64,000 bases of DNA from the NCBI GenBank assembly GCA_037954665.1, contig JBBMOL010000286.1, positions 434,001 through 498,000 on the forward strand. Direction: 5' to 3'. Below are positions 10,640 through 21,721 of the stretch, in pieces. Each line of letters begins with the position of its first letter. Within the stretch, counting starts at the first letter, position 1. The notes beneath the pieces were generated by a model. It did not search any database, was not told the DNA's origin, and saw only the letters and a list, made by a program, of their open reading frames with translations. Made by a program: the position numbers and the translations under genes. This stretch comes from Laguncularia racemosa (Eukaryota > Streptophyta > Magnoliopsida > Myrtales > Combretaceae).

Positions 10640-12240
10640 AAGTAACCATCCTTAAGGATATAATCAACATAGAGCCCTAACTGACCATCAAACAGCAATG
10701 CATAGATCCCCTTAAAATCAAGAAAAGTCACATATTGCTCTCATATCTTTTTAAAGCCAACAACCTCAACAATTAAAGTACTTACTAGTAAGTGCATGCA
10801 ACTTATAGTGTTAGTAGATTTATTCTTAACTCCAACTTTATGTTTTAGGACAAATGAGTACCTCTACAAAAATTGAATCCACTTGGCTTGTTTGACTCTA
10901 ACTTTCTTTTGTGAATTGAGATACTTAAATACAACACAAATTCATTTGGTAGCAAATAATGTCTCCATTGCTTCAAAGCTTGTACCACTATAAAATTCTT
11001 TATCATAGGTTGAGTACCTTTGTTTTGCCTCATTCAGTTTCTCACTAAAAAAAGTTGTAGAGTGTCCCTCTTGACTAAGTACTCCACCTATTCCAATGCT
11101 AGATACATCACAAGCAACCTCAAATACTTTAAAGAAATCAGGTAACCTAAGCACAAGTGCTTTAATCATCCTCTTGTTGACTTCCATGAATGCTTTAGAT
11201 ACACTTTTTGTCTAATTGAATTCCCTTTTTTCAATGCAATTTGTGATTAGAGCCCATAATGATGCTAAAGCTTCTAATGAATCTCTTATAAAAAGTGGCA
11301 AGACCATGGAAACTTCTAACATCATGAAGGCTCTTTGGTTTGGGCCACTCAACTATTGCCTTAATTTTCTTAAGGTCTACTCTCAATCCTTCTACCGACA
11401 CAACAAAACTTAGGAAAATTACCTGAGTTGTAAAAAAGGCACACTTTTTCAAGTTCACATAAATTTCCTCTTGCTTAAGTGTCTCAAATAATTTTCTTAA
11501 ATGCAACAGATGCTCTTCTTGGCTGTGACTATAAACTAGGATATCATCAAAATACACCATAAGAAACTTTCCTATAAATGGTCTTAACACTTTTACCATC
11601 ACTCTCATGAAAGTTGATGATGCATTAGTCAACCCAAAGGGCATAACTTACCACTCATACAAACCCCCTTTTATCTTAAAGGTTGTTCTTCACAAATTCC
11701 CTAGTCTAATCCTAATCTCATGGTATCTACTCCTAAGGTTAATCTTCAAAAACCACTTAGACCTTAAGAGTAAATCTAGAATGTCATTTGACCTAAGGAT
11801 TGGGAACCTATACTTAATGGTGATCTTGTTGATGGCTCGTGAGTCTACACACATCCACCAACTTCCATCTTTCTTAGGAGTAAGGAGTGCAAGTACAACA
11901 CATAGACTAAGACTCTCCCTAATAAAACCTTTTTGCAACAAACTATCTACTTGCCTCTTTAACCCTACATGCTCAATAGGATTCATCTTATAATGGGGTA
12001 GGTTAGGTAACGTTGATCTGAGAACTATGTCTATAGTGTCCTGTATGTTTCGCATAGGTGGTAACCTATTTGGAAGCTCATCTAGTGTAAGGTCTTTGAA
12101 CTCCTCAAGTAAAGGTTTTACTTCTACAAGTATGTTTGACTTTAACTTAAGGTTACACTCCATAAGTTCCTTAACCATTAAAGCATATAGGGTGCTTTCT
12201 CTAGACTAAAGTTCAAATTCTCTCGCACTCAAAACATGAA
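10640..12240 (-). pseudogene. Chromovirus reverse transcriptase and RNase H, decayed
   Basis: RT begins in the 12178-11690 frame (PHYKMNPIEHVGLKRQVD, LTPKKDGSWWMCVDSRAINK). It continues in 11644-11231 (MPFGLTNASSTFMRVM) and keeps the polymerase motif VYFDDILVYS. RNase H is at 11187-10942 (FEVACDVSSIGIGGVLSQEG, YSTYDKEFY), where the first acidic residue is kept. A frameshift near 11680 and another near 11230 divide the domains. Copying element RNA into DNA is the family function. Of the decayed elements here, its YxDD site is one of the few still intact. Confidence 0.85.
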
Positions 12241-12279
12241 AGGGTCTCTTAGAATCTTTGGTGCTAATTTACCCTTTAT

Positions 12280-13975
12280 TAGTACTAACCTTAAGTTCTT
12301 TTGGCAATGAAGGAATAATCTTAGTTTTCTTACCATCATGCATGAACACATAAGCATTAGCTTTACCATAATGAACCACATCTAGATCATACAACTAAGG
12401 TCTCCCTAAAAGGACATAAGTGATAGCCATGAGCACTACATCACATTAATTTTTTTTTGTATATGTGGGAAAGTGTAAGGGAACTAGACATATTTGAGTG
12501 ATAGGCAAGGTGGTCTTATCTACCCAAGCTACCTTGTAAGGGTTATGGTGTGGTTATAGTTTAACACCTAACTTAAACACAGTAACCTATGAAGCTACAT
12601 TCGTACTACTATCCCCATCAATGATCACTTTACAATTATGACCATTGCATTTCGTGTAGGTATGGAATATGCTAGTCCATCTCTAATCATCCTCCTTTCT
12701 AAGCTGGGTAATGAGACACCTTACAACATTCAAATTGCCTTCATTAAAAGTCAAGCCCATGTCATCTTCATTATTAGCACCCTTTTCTGGAATATGATCT
12801 AATTCTTCATAATCCTCATTCTCTAATGTGTCTCCCTCTCTTATATAAAGGTTCCTAACTGAGCATTGGTAGGCAAAGTAACTAGAATTATGACACTTAT
12901 AACACTTTTGACTTAAGCTAACCTTTAAACTCTCTACAACCATAATTTTACCTTTTATGTTTTTATCCTGAGTAATAGTAAGATTGCTAGACCTAAGTGC
13001 TATAGGGGAATTCCCAATAGACTTATTAGATCTCTCACCAAGATTGTTACTCCTAGAGACTTGCTCCCCAACTGAAGAGCTAAACCTCCTCTATGCTTTC
13101 AACCAATTTTCAATCTCTAAGGTTTGTTGGAAGGTCTACTCTAAGGTCTCATCATAACGAGGTCAAAGCTTTCCCTTACTGTCAGGACATAACCCATTCC
13201 TAAACCTAGAAAGTGTCAACTCAAGTAACTATAATTCATCACACCTAATCAAGAACTCATCAAACCCAACCATGTATTCCTTAATTGTCCTGGTTCCCTA
13301 GCTAAGGTTGATATGTTGCTAATAGAGCCTATCTTAATAAGATAAAGGGATATATTTTTCCTTCAGCTTGATTTTCATCTTTACTTAATGCTCTAAAGGT
13401 GATTATCCTAATTGTAGAAGCTATCGTTCTACATTAGTCTAGTACAATTTAGCTTAAACAATTAATAGCATCTTAGCAAAATGCACTTTACGGTTCTCAA
13501 GTATCCTATAGAAGTCAAAGTATTGTTCAATGGCAATTATCCCATCTATTAAGATAACTAGGCCAAGACTTCTATTAAATGTGAGTGGTTCTACCTTCAT
13601 GTGCCTAGTGAACTCATTGACATGATTGTCATAGTGTAAAATTTCAAAGCTAAGTTCTAAATAGTCATCTTCCTAGAAATTCCTATGTAGCATCCTATGA
13701 TGCACTAGCTTAAGTCTATAGATGTTTTGAACTCTAAGATTCCTCTTATGGTGTCATCTAGGGGGTAGGTCATCCTCTAAGTCGGAATTCCTATTTAGGG
13801 CTCAATTTATAGTTTCTTTATCCTCATCCTGACCAATAAGTAACATAGCAACTTTTAAGACATATATGCAACCTAAAAGTGTTTCTAGTTAATGATGCAT
13901 TGTACCTACAATAGTTGTAATCTCATCCATTTTAGACATTAATTGATTCAATAGTTTAGTAGTATTATTTTCCAT
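12280..13975 (-). pseudogene. Chromovirus gag and protease, decayed
   Basis: The ATG at 13975 starts MENNTTKLLNQLMSKMDEI. The capsid region follows with about a dozen in-frame stops. Near 12895 there is a nucleocapsid zinc knuckle (CYKCHNSSYFAYQC) in which the expected His is Tyr. The protease motif KVIIDGDSSTNVAS lies near 12625, and VLLGRP near 12420 marks its end. The frame is nearly continuous from gag into RT, as expected for one gag-pol polyprotein in this group. Missing His would weaken zinc binding by the knuckle. Confidence 0.8.
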
Positions 13976-14129
13976 AGATGAGTCCTCTCTAAAAGTTATA
14001 CCACTATAGGTTTTTCTGGTATTAGACTTTTTTTGTTTTTATTCATGAAAAAGAAAAGTTTTTCATTTTTTTTTTTTGGAATAAAGGAAAGATAGGTTTT
14101 TTCTTCCTAAGAAAAAAATGCTAATCTAA

Positions 14130-14141
14130 GCTCTATTACCA
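14130..14141 (-). other. Primer binding site (tRNA-iMet type), chromovirus
   Basis: The minus strand reads TGGTAATAGAGC five bases inside the 5' LTR, 10 of 12 bases as in the usual TGGTATCAGAGC of plant elements primed by initiator Met tRNA. Confidence 0.7.
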
Positions 14142-14145
14142 AAAC

Positions 14146-15086
14146 TGATGCAAGACACAGAAATGATAGTAATTAAAGTAAGAAAAAACAATGTGTAGTG
14201 ATCTTAAAAATTAAATAAGAACTATAATAAAGAGTGCCAAGAAATTCACCACAAGTAATAAAAAGAAACCTTCTTTTACATAAAATTTGAGCCTGTCCTT
14301 GATTTTTTTTTTTTTTTTGTTAGAACCCTTTCATCCTCATTCCTATCAAAAAATTCTTGAAACCAAAAACAAGATTTATGAAAGCCAGAAACTTTAATCA
14401 AATCCTTGATCAATTCATGTTATGTAGAAAAGGACAAAATATGGCCAGATTGGAAATTTTGATTTTTAATCACTACTACTTTATCACCTAACAATATTAA
14501 AGCACTATGAAGTAGGCCAGTGATTTGTATTCATAGTTCAAGTGATTATTGGATTTTCATGACCAATGAATTTCTATGAATAGATCTTGTAGCAATCATA
14601 GGAAACAAAAATAAAAGATTATTGGCCTCATACCACCATGAATTTTATGATGGCCTCACACCACCGATAGAGAAGATGGAATCACACTAATCTTGAAGGA
14701 AACAATTCTATTTAATCAATGTTCAACAATCAACATTTCAAAACCCTAAAAAGAATACTATTTATATAAAGGTAAAGATAAATATAGATCTTACGATCTA
14801 AAGATAACCTAATAGCTAATAATTACCCATCTAAAAATAATAAAAGGAAACTAAAATGTTTTAATAAAACAAAAGATAATAATATAACTAAACTTAATAG
14901 TCTAAATAAAATAACTAAATATAAAAATCTTCATTCCATATAGGATGATGACGCTCATGCAAACTTCTATGCATCTTTGTGATCCTTAATAGTCTAAATA
15001 AAATAACTAAATATAAAAATCTTCATTCCATATGGGTTGATGATGCTAATGCGAACTTCTATGCATCTCCATAATCCTCATCAACA
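14146..15086 (-). repeat. Right (5') LTR of the chromovirus
   Basis: 941 bp, TGATGCAAG at one end and CATCAACA at the other, giving the inverted pair TGATG/CATCA. It exceeds the left LTR because of a 92-bp tandem duplication and because it keeps its outer end. Confidence 0.75.
14894..15077 (+). repeat. 92-bp tandem duplication within the right LTR
   Basis: Two adjacent units (14894-14985, 14986-15077), each from ttaatagtctaaataaaata to cttctatgcatct, with few differences. The left LTR has a single copy at 9168-9250. Since both LTRs are made from one template, the duplication arose after insertion. Confidence 0.8.
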
Positions 15087-15159
15087 TGATGGTTATCATG
15101 CTAGTTTCTTCTCTTCGTGTTAGAAAATTATTGGAGAAATTGCAGTAAAAGTGATCTAA

Positions 15160-15615
15160 GATGTATTTCAAAATTATTAAACTCCTCATGAACTTAATAA
15201 GACTTTATTGGTTTTAATACCAAAGTGAGAGGGAGTAAATTTTTTAAAAGACTTTCAACCTATTAGTTTGTGCACCACTTTATATAAAATTATTACCAAG
15301 ATTTTGATGCATCAATTGGAACCTTTTTTAGATGACCTCATCTATCCTGTCCAAGCTAGTTTTGTTCCTGGGAGAGCTAAAATTGATAAAGCAATTATGT
15401 TGTAGGAAATTATGCATGGTCTAGGTCCAAAGAATGGGAAGAAAGGATAAAAGATTCTTAAGCTTGATCTATCAAAAGCTTACAATCATATGGAATGGAA
15501 TTTTCTAAAGAAAGGTCTAGAAGCATTAAATTTTCCAATATGGTTGATAAAGCTTATAAATTCTTATTCATCAATGGCTCAAATTTTAGTTATTTTAAAT
15601 GGTCGTGCTACTAAA
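15160..15615 (+). pseudogene. LINE reverse transcriptase, N-terminal half
   Basis: Reads PHELNKTLLVLIPK near 15182, then DFQPISLCTTLYKIITKIL, QASFVPGRAKIDKAI and LKLDLSKAYNHMEWNFL. These are RT blocks 1 to 3 of plant L1 elements (canonical N-x-RPISL, AFVPGR, LD-x-SKAYDR-x-EW). The first catalytic Asp (LDLSKAY) is kept. Stops occur near 15403 (TAG) and 15448 (TAA), and a frameshift near 15240. The copia element begins directly after the codons for LNGRAT. Confidence 0.85.
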
Positions 15616-15852
15616 TGTGAAGTTACTCCATTGCAACTGTAGATGAGACATTGTGTAGAATGAAGATGGATGTAAAGCTTGTGCTGAATTAGTCATAATA
15701 GAAAAATGGAGTGAAGTTGTGTAAGTTGTTATCCAAAAATGCTTAAGCTACAATGACTATTTGTACTATATCCCTACGGTGTAACCAATATAACTAACTA
15801 CTTTACAATCACATGTGTAAAATAAATATCTCAAACTCTAGTATTCTTCACA
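15616..15852 (-). repeat. Left (3') LTR of copia
   Basis: 237 bp, TGTGAAG...CTTCACA, about 85-90 percent alike to the right LTR by eye. The left copy is flanked outside by target duplication ctaaa. Confidence 0.9.
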
Positions 15853-15877
15853 ACCACAACCCCCCACCCTCTCAAGT
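15853..15877 (-). other. Polypurine tract of copia
   Basis: The minus strand shows GAGGGTGGGGGGTTGTGGT directly before the LTR start TGTGAAG. Confidence 0.75.
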
Positions 15878-16089
15878 TAGAGCCTATCAAAGGCCTAACT
15901 TGAATGTCAATATACTTTGTTCTGTTGTGTAGGAATGGATTATGAACAATGAGATTAGCTAATTTGTTATCACAAAATAAATGAACAAGCAAGGTAACTA
16001 GCGCACGAAGATCACTAAGGATGTAGGAAGTCTAAAGCAATTCCTTGACAATAGAAGCCATGCTCCTATACTCTACTTCCATAGATGAA

Positions 16090-17250
16090 GCATTGACTAT
16101 ACACTATTTCATCAACTTCCATAATATAAGTGCATTCCCAAGCATGGCACAAAACTTGATTAGAGACTTCCTATCAAAAATTGAAAAGGCCCAATTTGCA
16201 TCAGAGAAGCTATGAAGATTAAAAGTATTATTTGTTAAGTAGAACAAACCAAGTCTAAAAGAACCTTTGAGGTACTTGAGTACATGATAAGCTACTTGCA
16301 AGTGTGGTTGTAAGGACAAGATAAAAATTGACTTAATTTGTTCACAGCAAAACATATGTTAGGATGAGTCAATGTCAAATATAATAGGCACCCAAAAATA
16401 CAACGATAGATTTGAGGATCACCAAGAGCTATACCAATATCTTTACTAAGTGTAATATCAAAAGGTAAAGGCAAGGATTTAGGTTTACAACCTGATAAAT
16501 CAGTCTTTATCAAGATTCCAAGAACAAGTTTGCACTAATTAAGGAGTGTTCTAGCTATTATTCTATAAATTTCAATCCTATGAAAGAACCGTGCCAACTC
16601 CATTCTTTTACAGTAAACTAAGAATCTAAATCAGGCTTCAAAGAAGAAATAAGCTACTCACTATCTCCCATGATTAACATACCATTGATGTACAAAAGAA
16701 CAACCACAAAACTATCTTGTTGAGAGAAAGTAAACAAAGAATAGTCATGTGTAGATTAAATGAAGCCTTTATTGACCAAACATTGAGAAATTTCAATATT
16801 CCATTGTCAAGATGCTTGCTTAAGACCATAAAGTGATCTTTTAAGCTTGCATACTTGATGAGAACCAGCTTTAGAATAACCAAGTGGAGGTAACATATAA
16901 TTCTTTGCATCTAAATAGTCGTATAAGAAGGCATTATTGATACCAATCTAATGAATGGACCAACTATATGCACTAGCTACTACAATGAGAATTCACATGG
17001 TGCCTAACTTGGTAATAGGCGAAAAAGTATCATGGTAGTCTACTCATTCTATTTGAGTAAAATCTTTGGCTACTAATCTAGCCTTATATCTTTCCACACT
17101 ACCATTTGGTTTGTACTTGATCTTAAACACCTATTTACACCCAGTTTCTTTCTTACTTGGTGTTAAGATCGAGCCTTATATCTAATGCTTTGATTTCCTT
17201 ATCCATAGCTTCTACCCATTCTTTAGTTTCAGAAGCTTGAGAATAAGAAA
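16090..17250 (-). pseudogene. Copia reverse transcriptase and RNase H, decayed
   Basis: RNase H is at 16355-16104 (AYHVLKYLKGSFRLGLFY, SFSDANWAF). The preceding RT end is at 16513-16292 (YRCIFGCLLYLTLTHPNICF). The RT palm lies near 16910-16680. The polymerase site that should be YVDD reads YING at 16692-16681, so both catalytic Asp are gone. Stops and frame changes separate all pieces. In the family these domains copy the RNA into DNA in the cytoplasmic particle; this copy cannot. Confidence 0.85.
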
Positions 17251-17689
17251 AAGGTTCTTGTATTGTTAATATTTAGGCTAAAGATGTAGTATAATCATAA
17301 GAAAAATTGCTAAAGGTAGATGAATCAAATAAAGGATATGTAGTTGTAAAAGATGTAGGGTTAAATGTGAAATTCACAAAATTATTATCTACCAAACTTG
17401 TAGGCAAAGAATGTACAGTCTTTTAACCAAGTAAGACATTTATGTTCTCTAGTTGATCATCTGAAATTAGAAAGGACAAAAGAATGTTGAACAGAATTAT
17501 CAACAAGACACGAAGTTAGGGCTTGCTGTGAATTATTATCAGAACTTGAACTAGGTTTCATAGAAACAAAAATGTCATCAACAAAAAAAGAAGGAAATGT
17601 AATAAGAACAAAAGTGGAACATGAAGGAATACTATATGACATAAAATAGAAAGGAAATATGTTCTTGTAAAAGACAACATCTCTACTAA

Positions 17690-18480
17690 ACAAAATCTAC
17701 CTTGAATGAAAATTATACACTTTATACCCCTTTTGTCCAAAGGCATAGCTAAGAAAAATACACTTGATATCTCTCGGATCAAACGTTTCCTTATTGGGCG
17801 AGTTGTTGGCTATGGAGTAAAGGCAACCCATAATTCTCAAATAGTCATAAGACGGTTTGTTCTTGAATAAAACTTCAAAATGAGATTTCCAATCTAATTT
17901 TTCCATGGGCATTAGGTTAACAAGATAGGTAGCAATGAGTACACACTCTCCTTAAAAGTGTTTTGGCAAATTAGCATAGTCTTAAGGATCTAGCTATCTC
18001 AATTAGGTGTCAATGGTTTTGCTCAACCCTCCTATTTTGTTGGGGTGTATAGGGTTCTTTGATGTACAATACCAAGAACATGAAAAAGATCTTGACAAGC
18101 ATGTGAAAGAAATTCTGAACCATTATCAAATCTTATTCTTCTTAATGTAGCTCTAAATTGTGTATGAATCATTTTGAAAAAATTATTAAGGCAACTAGTT
18201 ACTTGAGACTTATTGTTGATAAGATAAGTCTAAGCACAATCATCAAGAGTGGTAAGAAAATATCTAGCACTAGAAATAGAAGGAATAGAATATGGATCCC
18301 AAATATCAACATGTAGCATATGGAAATTATTCAGAGAATGATGAACAGTGTGTTTGAAAGATAATCTATGCATTTTTGCCTCAAGACATATGTCACATAC
18401 AAAATTATTTGTATCTAAGTGTTTACAATCTTCTAAATGTTAAAGCTTGGACAAAGACAAATGACCTAACCTATTATGTA
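17690..18480 (-). pseudogene. Copia integrase, decayed
   Basis: Minus-strand order: HHCC-end region near 18400 (HRLSFKHTVH), core from about 18320 (SARYFLTTLDDC, then the segment FDNGSEFLS near 18130), then 17912-17697 (FKNKPSYDYLRIMGCLYS, DPRDIKCIFLSYAFGQKGY). The last is the integrase C-terminal region typical of copia. Integrase lies before RT, as in Ty1/copia. Several stops are present, and 17690-17250 is a poorly conserved linker. Confidence 0.8.
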
Positions 18481-18792
18481 ACAAATGAACAGAATTGACT
18501 TTGTTGATAGTAAGATTAAGATTGGACATTACATTATGAGATTTATAAACTAAGGATACAGAACCTTGCACGGCATTAGACTTTAGAACATATAAGTTGT
18601 TACAAGCTTGAGCTAATGCAACAATGTGGTTATCACATTAGTCCTAGAACATAAAAACATGATGGTCAACTTTGTAGTTAAATGGTTATCAAAAAGTGCC
18701 TTATACATAGATAAAAGATTATTTTTAAACTTTGGAACATATAATACATTTCGAAGCACTAAGGATGAAGTAACATAATCAAAACCAATAAC

Positions 18793-18950
18793 TTAGACTA
18801 ATTTAAATGTTCCATCAAGTAGGCTAATAGAAACTAGTATGGTTAACAATTGCTTATATGTTAACAAAGTTTGATGTGGTGTAGTATGATCATTTGCACT
18901 TATATCAACAATCCAAGAACAACAATCATTATTCTCAACATTAAAACAAA
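18793..18950 (-). pseudogene. Copia protease remnant
   Basis: CCSWIVDISANDHTTP at about 18930-18880 corresponds to the copia aspartic protease motif W-(I/V)-(I/L)-D-(S/T)-G-A-(T/S)-(D/N)-H. The Asp is kept, but the residues after it (normally S/T-G) read I-S, which should abolish activity. Confidence 0.75.
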
Positions 18951-20068
18951 AGAATAAGTTTGACTTACTTACAAAGTTAGCCATATGCTCATTCATTTGC
19001 TTCTCCTTCATTGGCTTCACAACCTCTTGACAAACATTATGAATTAGTCTAGTATCTTCATTTGATGAACACAATCCATTATCATCCTTCACGCTATGTA
19101 AAGGAGTGGAAAAAGAAACCTTTTCAGAAGAAACATGATGAGTAGCAACTTTATTTTGATCTTTACCAAATCTCCTTTCCTTAAACTAATTCAAATAAAC
19201 AATTAATTGAAAACAATTTTCAATAGTATGACCCTTAGTTCTACAATGTTTACATATTAGCCTTCCATATGCCTTCTCTCTGCCTGTCAAAACTACTTTT
19301 ATGAGAATCCATCCTCTTCAAATTGAAAGCAACAACTTCTAAATCAGAATTTCCACTTATTGTCAATTGTTTTTGTTTCTCAACTTGTTGAACTAGGTAA
19401 TATGCTATATTCACCGTAGGAAGAGGATCCATGGGGAGAATTTGGTTTTGTATTAATTCATAAACCTCATTTAGACCCATTGGAAATTAGATTAACCAAC
19501 TCTATGATTCAAACTTGACAATCTACTCCTTCAATCAACATGTACAGTAATCAAAACATCTACATTCACAAATTAGATTACTGCGCAAGACTTGCAATTT
19601 GTCCCGACATCTCTTAAGCTTATTGTAATAAACTCCCACTAATCGATTCATCTACTTAATATTACTGAGTTCATATTGTAATTGAAAAACCAATGGTGCA
19701 TTTCCTTGTTTGTACTAATCAATAACTTATGTCTAACTCATACGCCGATTAAGTATACAAATATTTTGTGAAAGTTCACTTATCATCAAGTTTAGAATCC
19801 AACAACAAACCATATAATTGCACCTAATCCATTTAGTGAGATCTAATGAATTCTAATTAGGTTTGGCAACACTTCTATCTATAAAACCTAGCTTCAACTT
19901 CACTCCTAATCCCAATTTAATAGACCTACTCCAAGCAATATAATTTGTTCCATTGAACATAATGTTTTCAATCACCATAGATGGACTACTAGAACTGGAT
20001 AAGAAAAGAGGATCAACATTTATTTGCTCGATTTGATGATTATGAAATTGATCTAGATTATTGTTCAT
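18950..20068 (-). pseudogene. Copia gag, decayed
   Basis: The ATG at 20068 gives MNNNLDQFHNHQ, then LFLSSSSSPSMVIENIMFNG and GTNYIAWSRSIKLGL, the conserved start of plant copia gag. A stop and frame changes follow left of 19850. The nucleocapsid zinc knuckle CKHCRTKGHTIENC at 19254-19213 has all four ligands in CX2CX4HX4C spacing. gag forms the particle that packages the RNA. The upstream in-frame ATG at 20095 lies closer to the primer site and I prefer 20068, because the family similarity starts there. Confidence 0.8.
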
Positions 20069-20123
20069 CTTCAAGAAACAAACAAAGATTAACAAAATAA
20101 AGTGTTTTGCAGATCATACCATT

Positions 20124-20135
20124 GCTTTGATACCA
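20124..20135 (-). other. Primer binding site (tRNA-iMet), copia
   Basis: The minus strand reads TGGTATCAAAGC directly next to the 5' LTR, 11 of 12 bases of the initiator-Met primer site. Confidence 0.9.
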
Positions 20136-20373
20136 TGTGAAGTCACTCCATTACAATTACAGACAAGAAATTGCGCAAAGAAGAAGATGGATGTAAAGCT
20201 TATGTTAAATTAGTCATAATAGGAAAATAGAGTGAAGTTGCGTAAGTTGTTACCCAAAAATGCCTAAGCTATAATGACTATTTATACTATGTCCCTATTG
20301 TGTAACAAATATAACTAACTATTTTACAATCATGTGTGCAAAATAAATATCTCAAACTCTAGTATTGTTCACA
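20136..20373 (-). repeat. Right (5') LTR of copia
   Basis: 238 bp, TGTGAAG...GTTCACA, followed outside by the ctaaa duplication, after which the LINE reading frame resumes. Confidence 0.9.
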
Positions 20374-21721
20374 CTAAAGAGATTACCACAAGCCGGACCT
20401 GAGGCAAGGAGATCCTTTGTTACCATATCTCTTTATTCTTGGGATGGAGTTTTTTAGTAGACTCACTCATAATATGGTTAATGAGGGTATCTGGAAACCT
20501 GTAAAAATAAGAGGCTGAAATATGAGAATTTCCCACTTGTGCTTTGCGGATGACATTTTATTAATGGAGAAGCAACCTTACTTAATGCAGACATAATGAT
20601 GGAAACGATGGAAATGTTAGGGATGATCTCAGGACAGCTGGTTAATTATGAAAAATCACGAATAGTTTTTTAATCAAATGTTCCAAAGGAAGTTAAAGGA
20701 GTCATTGGTGATTTTACCAAGATGAAGGTGGAGGATGATTTAAGGCGATATTTGGGATTTCCTTTGAGGAAAGGACACATCCCGAGATTTCCAGTTCATC
20801 CTGGAGAGATTAAGAAGCAAAATCACAAGATGGAAGGCCAAGCTACTCGATATGGTTGGACGAAGAGTTCTTTCGAAATCACTGGTGGAAGGGCTCTTGG
20901 GTTATTACACGTAGGGTCTGGTATTACCTTAACTTTTCGTTAAAAAGGTGGGCAAAATTTGCCGCGATTTTTTATGGAGAAGTACAAAGTCAAAAGACAA
21001 CAGATTGGATTTCCTGGGACAAAATTACCAAACAGAAAGAGAAAGGGGGTGATGAGATTCGGAACCTTGAACTGAGGAATAAAGCTTGCCTTGCTAAGAT
21101 TGGATGGAAATTAAAGAAGAGTTCTTATCTCTGGCAAACCTCTTGAAGGACAAATATAAGCGAGATGGTAGACGCAACATTAAGAATCAATCAAAGTTGG
21201 CTTAGGAAGTTAGTCGATTGGAGGATTGGGTCGATAGGAATTACTTGGTCAGGACTTTAAATGGGAAACATACATCATTTTAGACATAACTGGACTGGTT
21301 TAGGTCCACTTGATAGAATCTTGTAAGGTCCAATGCATCTAAATTATGAAAGTTTAAAGTTTGTCACGGTTGGCAAGATTTAATGTTTGCAATGAAAATG
21401 TGATTGCTTATCCACTGGATTCATCTTTTGTTACTTCGAGGGGTAATGTGGTATTAGATAGAAATGGTAATTCAATGGACCAATTGATTTGGAAGTGGAA
21501 GAATGATGGAATGTTCTCTACAAAATCTACACATGAGAGGTTATGCGAGGACCTTCCTCCAACAACGTAGGAGGATAACAGTAAATGGGTCCGGTCTACA
21601 CCATCAAGCCCAAAAATTCAAATATTTCTCTGGAAATGTCTCTATAATGCATTGCTGACTAAAGATAATTTGCAAAGAAGAGGTATGCAGATGGAGGATT
21701 GTTGTGTGTTCTATGGCAAAG
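20374..21721 (+). pseudogene. LINE RT C-terminal half and zf-RVT
   Basis: RT resumes with RQGDPLLPYLFILGMEFFSR and reaches ISHLCFADDILLME near 20530-20570, where the FADD catalytic pair is intact. The thumb follows in shifting frames (RRYLGFPLRKGHIPRF near 20745; NLELRNKACLAKIGWKLKK near 21065). The zf-RVT region near 21600-21715 has FLWKCLYNALLTKDNLQRRG, with its expected CxxC pair reduced to C..F. Stops and at least four frame changes are present. It ends at the left edge of the Tekay-like element. Confidence 0.85.

Larger units (their letters stand above)
8462..15086 (-). mobile_element. Chromodomain Ty3/gypsy retrotransposon (chromovirus)
   Basis: Two related direct repeats (8462-9259 and 14146-15086) flank a single gag-PR-RT-RH-INT-chromodomain frame read on the minus strand. 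A tRNA-iMet-like primer site lies inside the right LTR and a polypurine tract inside the left one. The presence of a chromodomain places it among chromoviruses. The reading frame is full of stops. No 5-bp target duplication is visible, the left LTR lacks about 40 bp of its outer end, and the flanks belong to different elements (gypsy at left, LINE at right), so the locus was rearranged after or during insertion. Confidence 0.85.
15616..20373 (-). mobile_element. Ty1/copia retrotransposon with target duplication
   Basis: 4758 bp, minus orientation. LTRs at 15616-15852 and 20136-20373 start TGTGAAG and end TTCACA. The 5-bp duplication ctaaa stands on both sides (15611-15615 and 20374-20378). 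Domain order on the minus strand is gag, zinc knuckle, protease, integrase, RT, RNase H, which defines copia. The gag start resembles Retrotran_gag_3, seen in Ale-like copia lineages. Clade is uncertain. The coding region has many stops, and the RT and protease sites are changed. Confidence 0.92.

Noticed and set aside
11607..11993. 128-codon plus-strand ORF
   Set aside because: Exact antisense of the chromovirus RT, which has clear family motifs on the minus strand.
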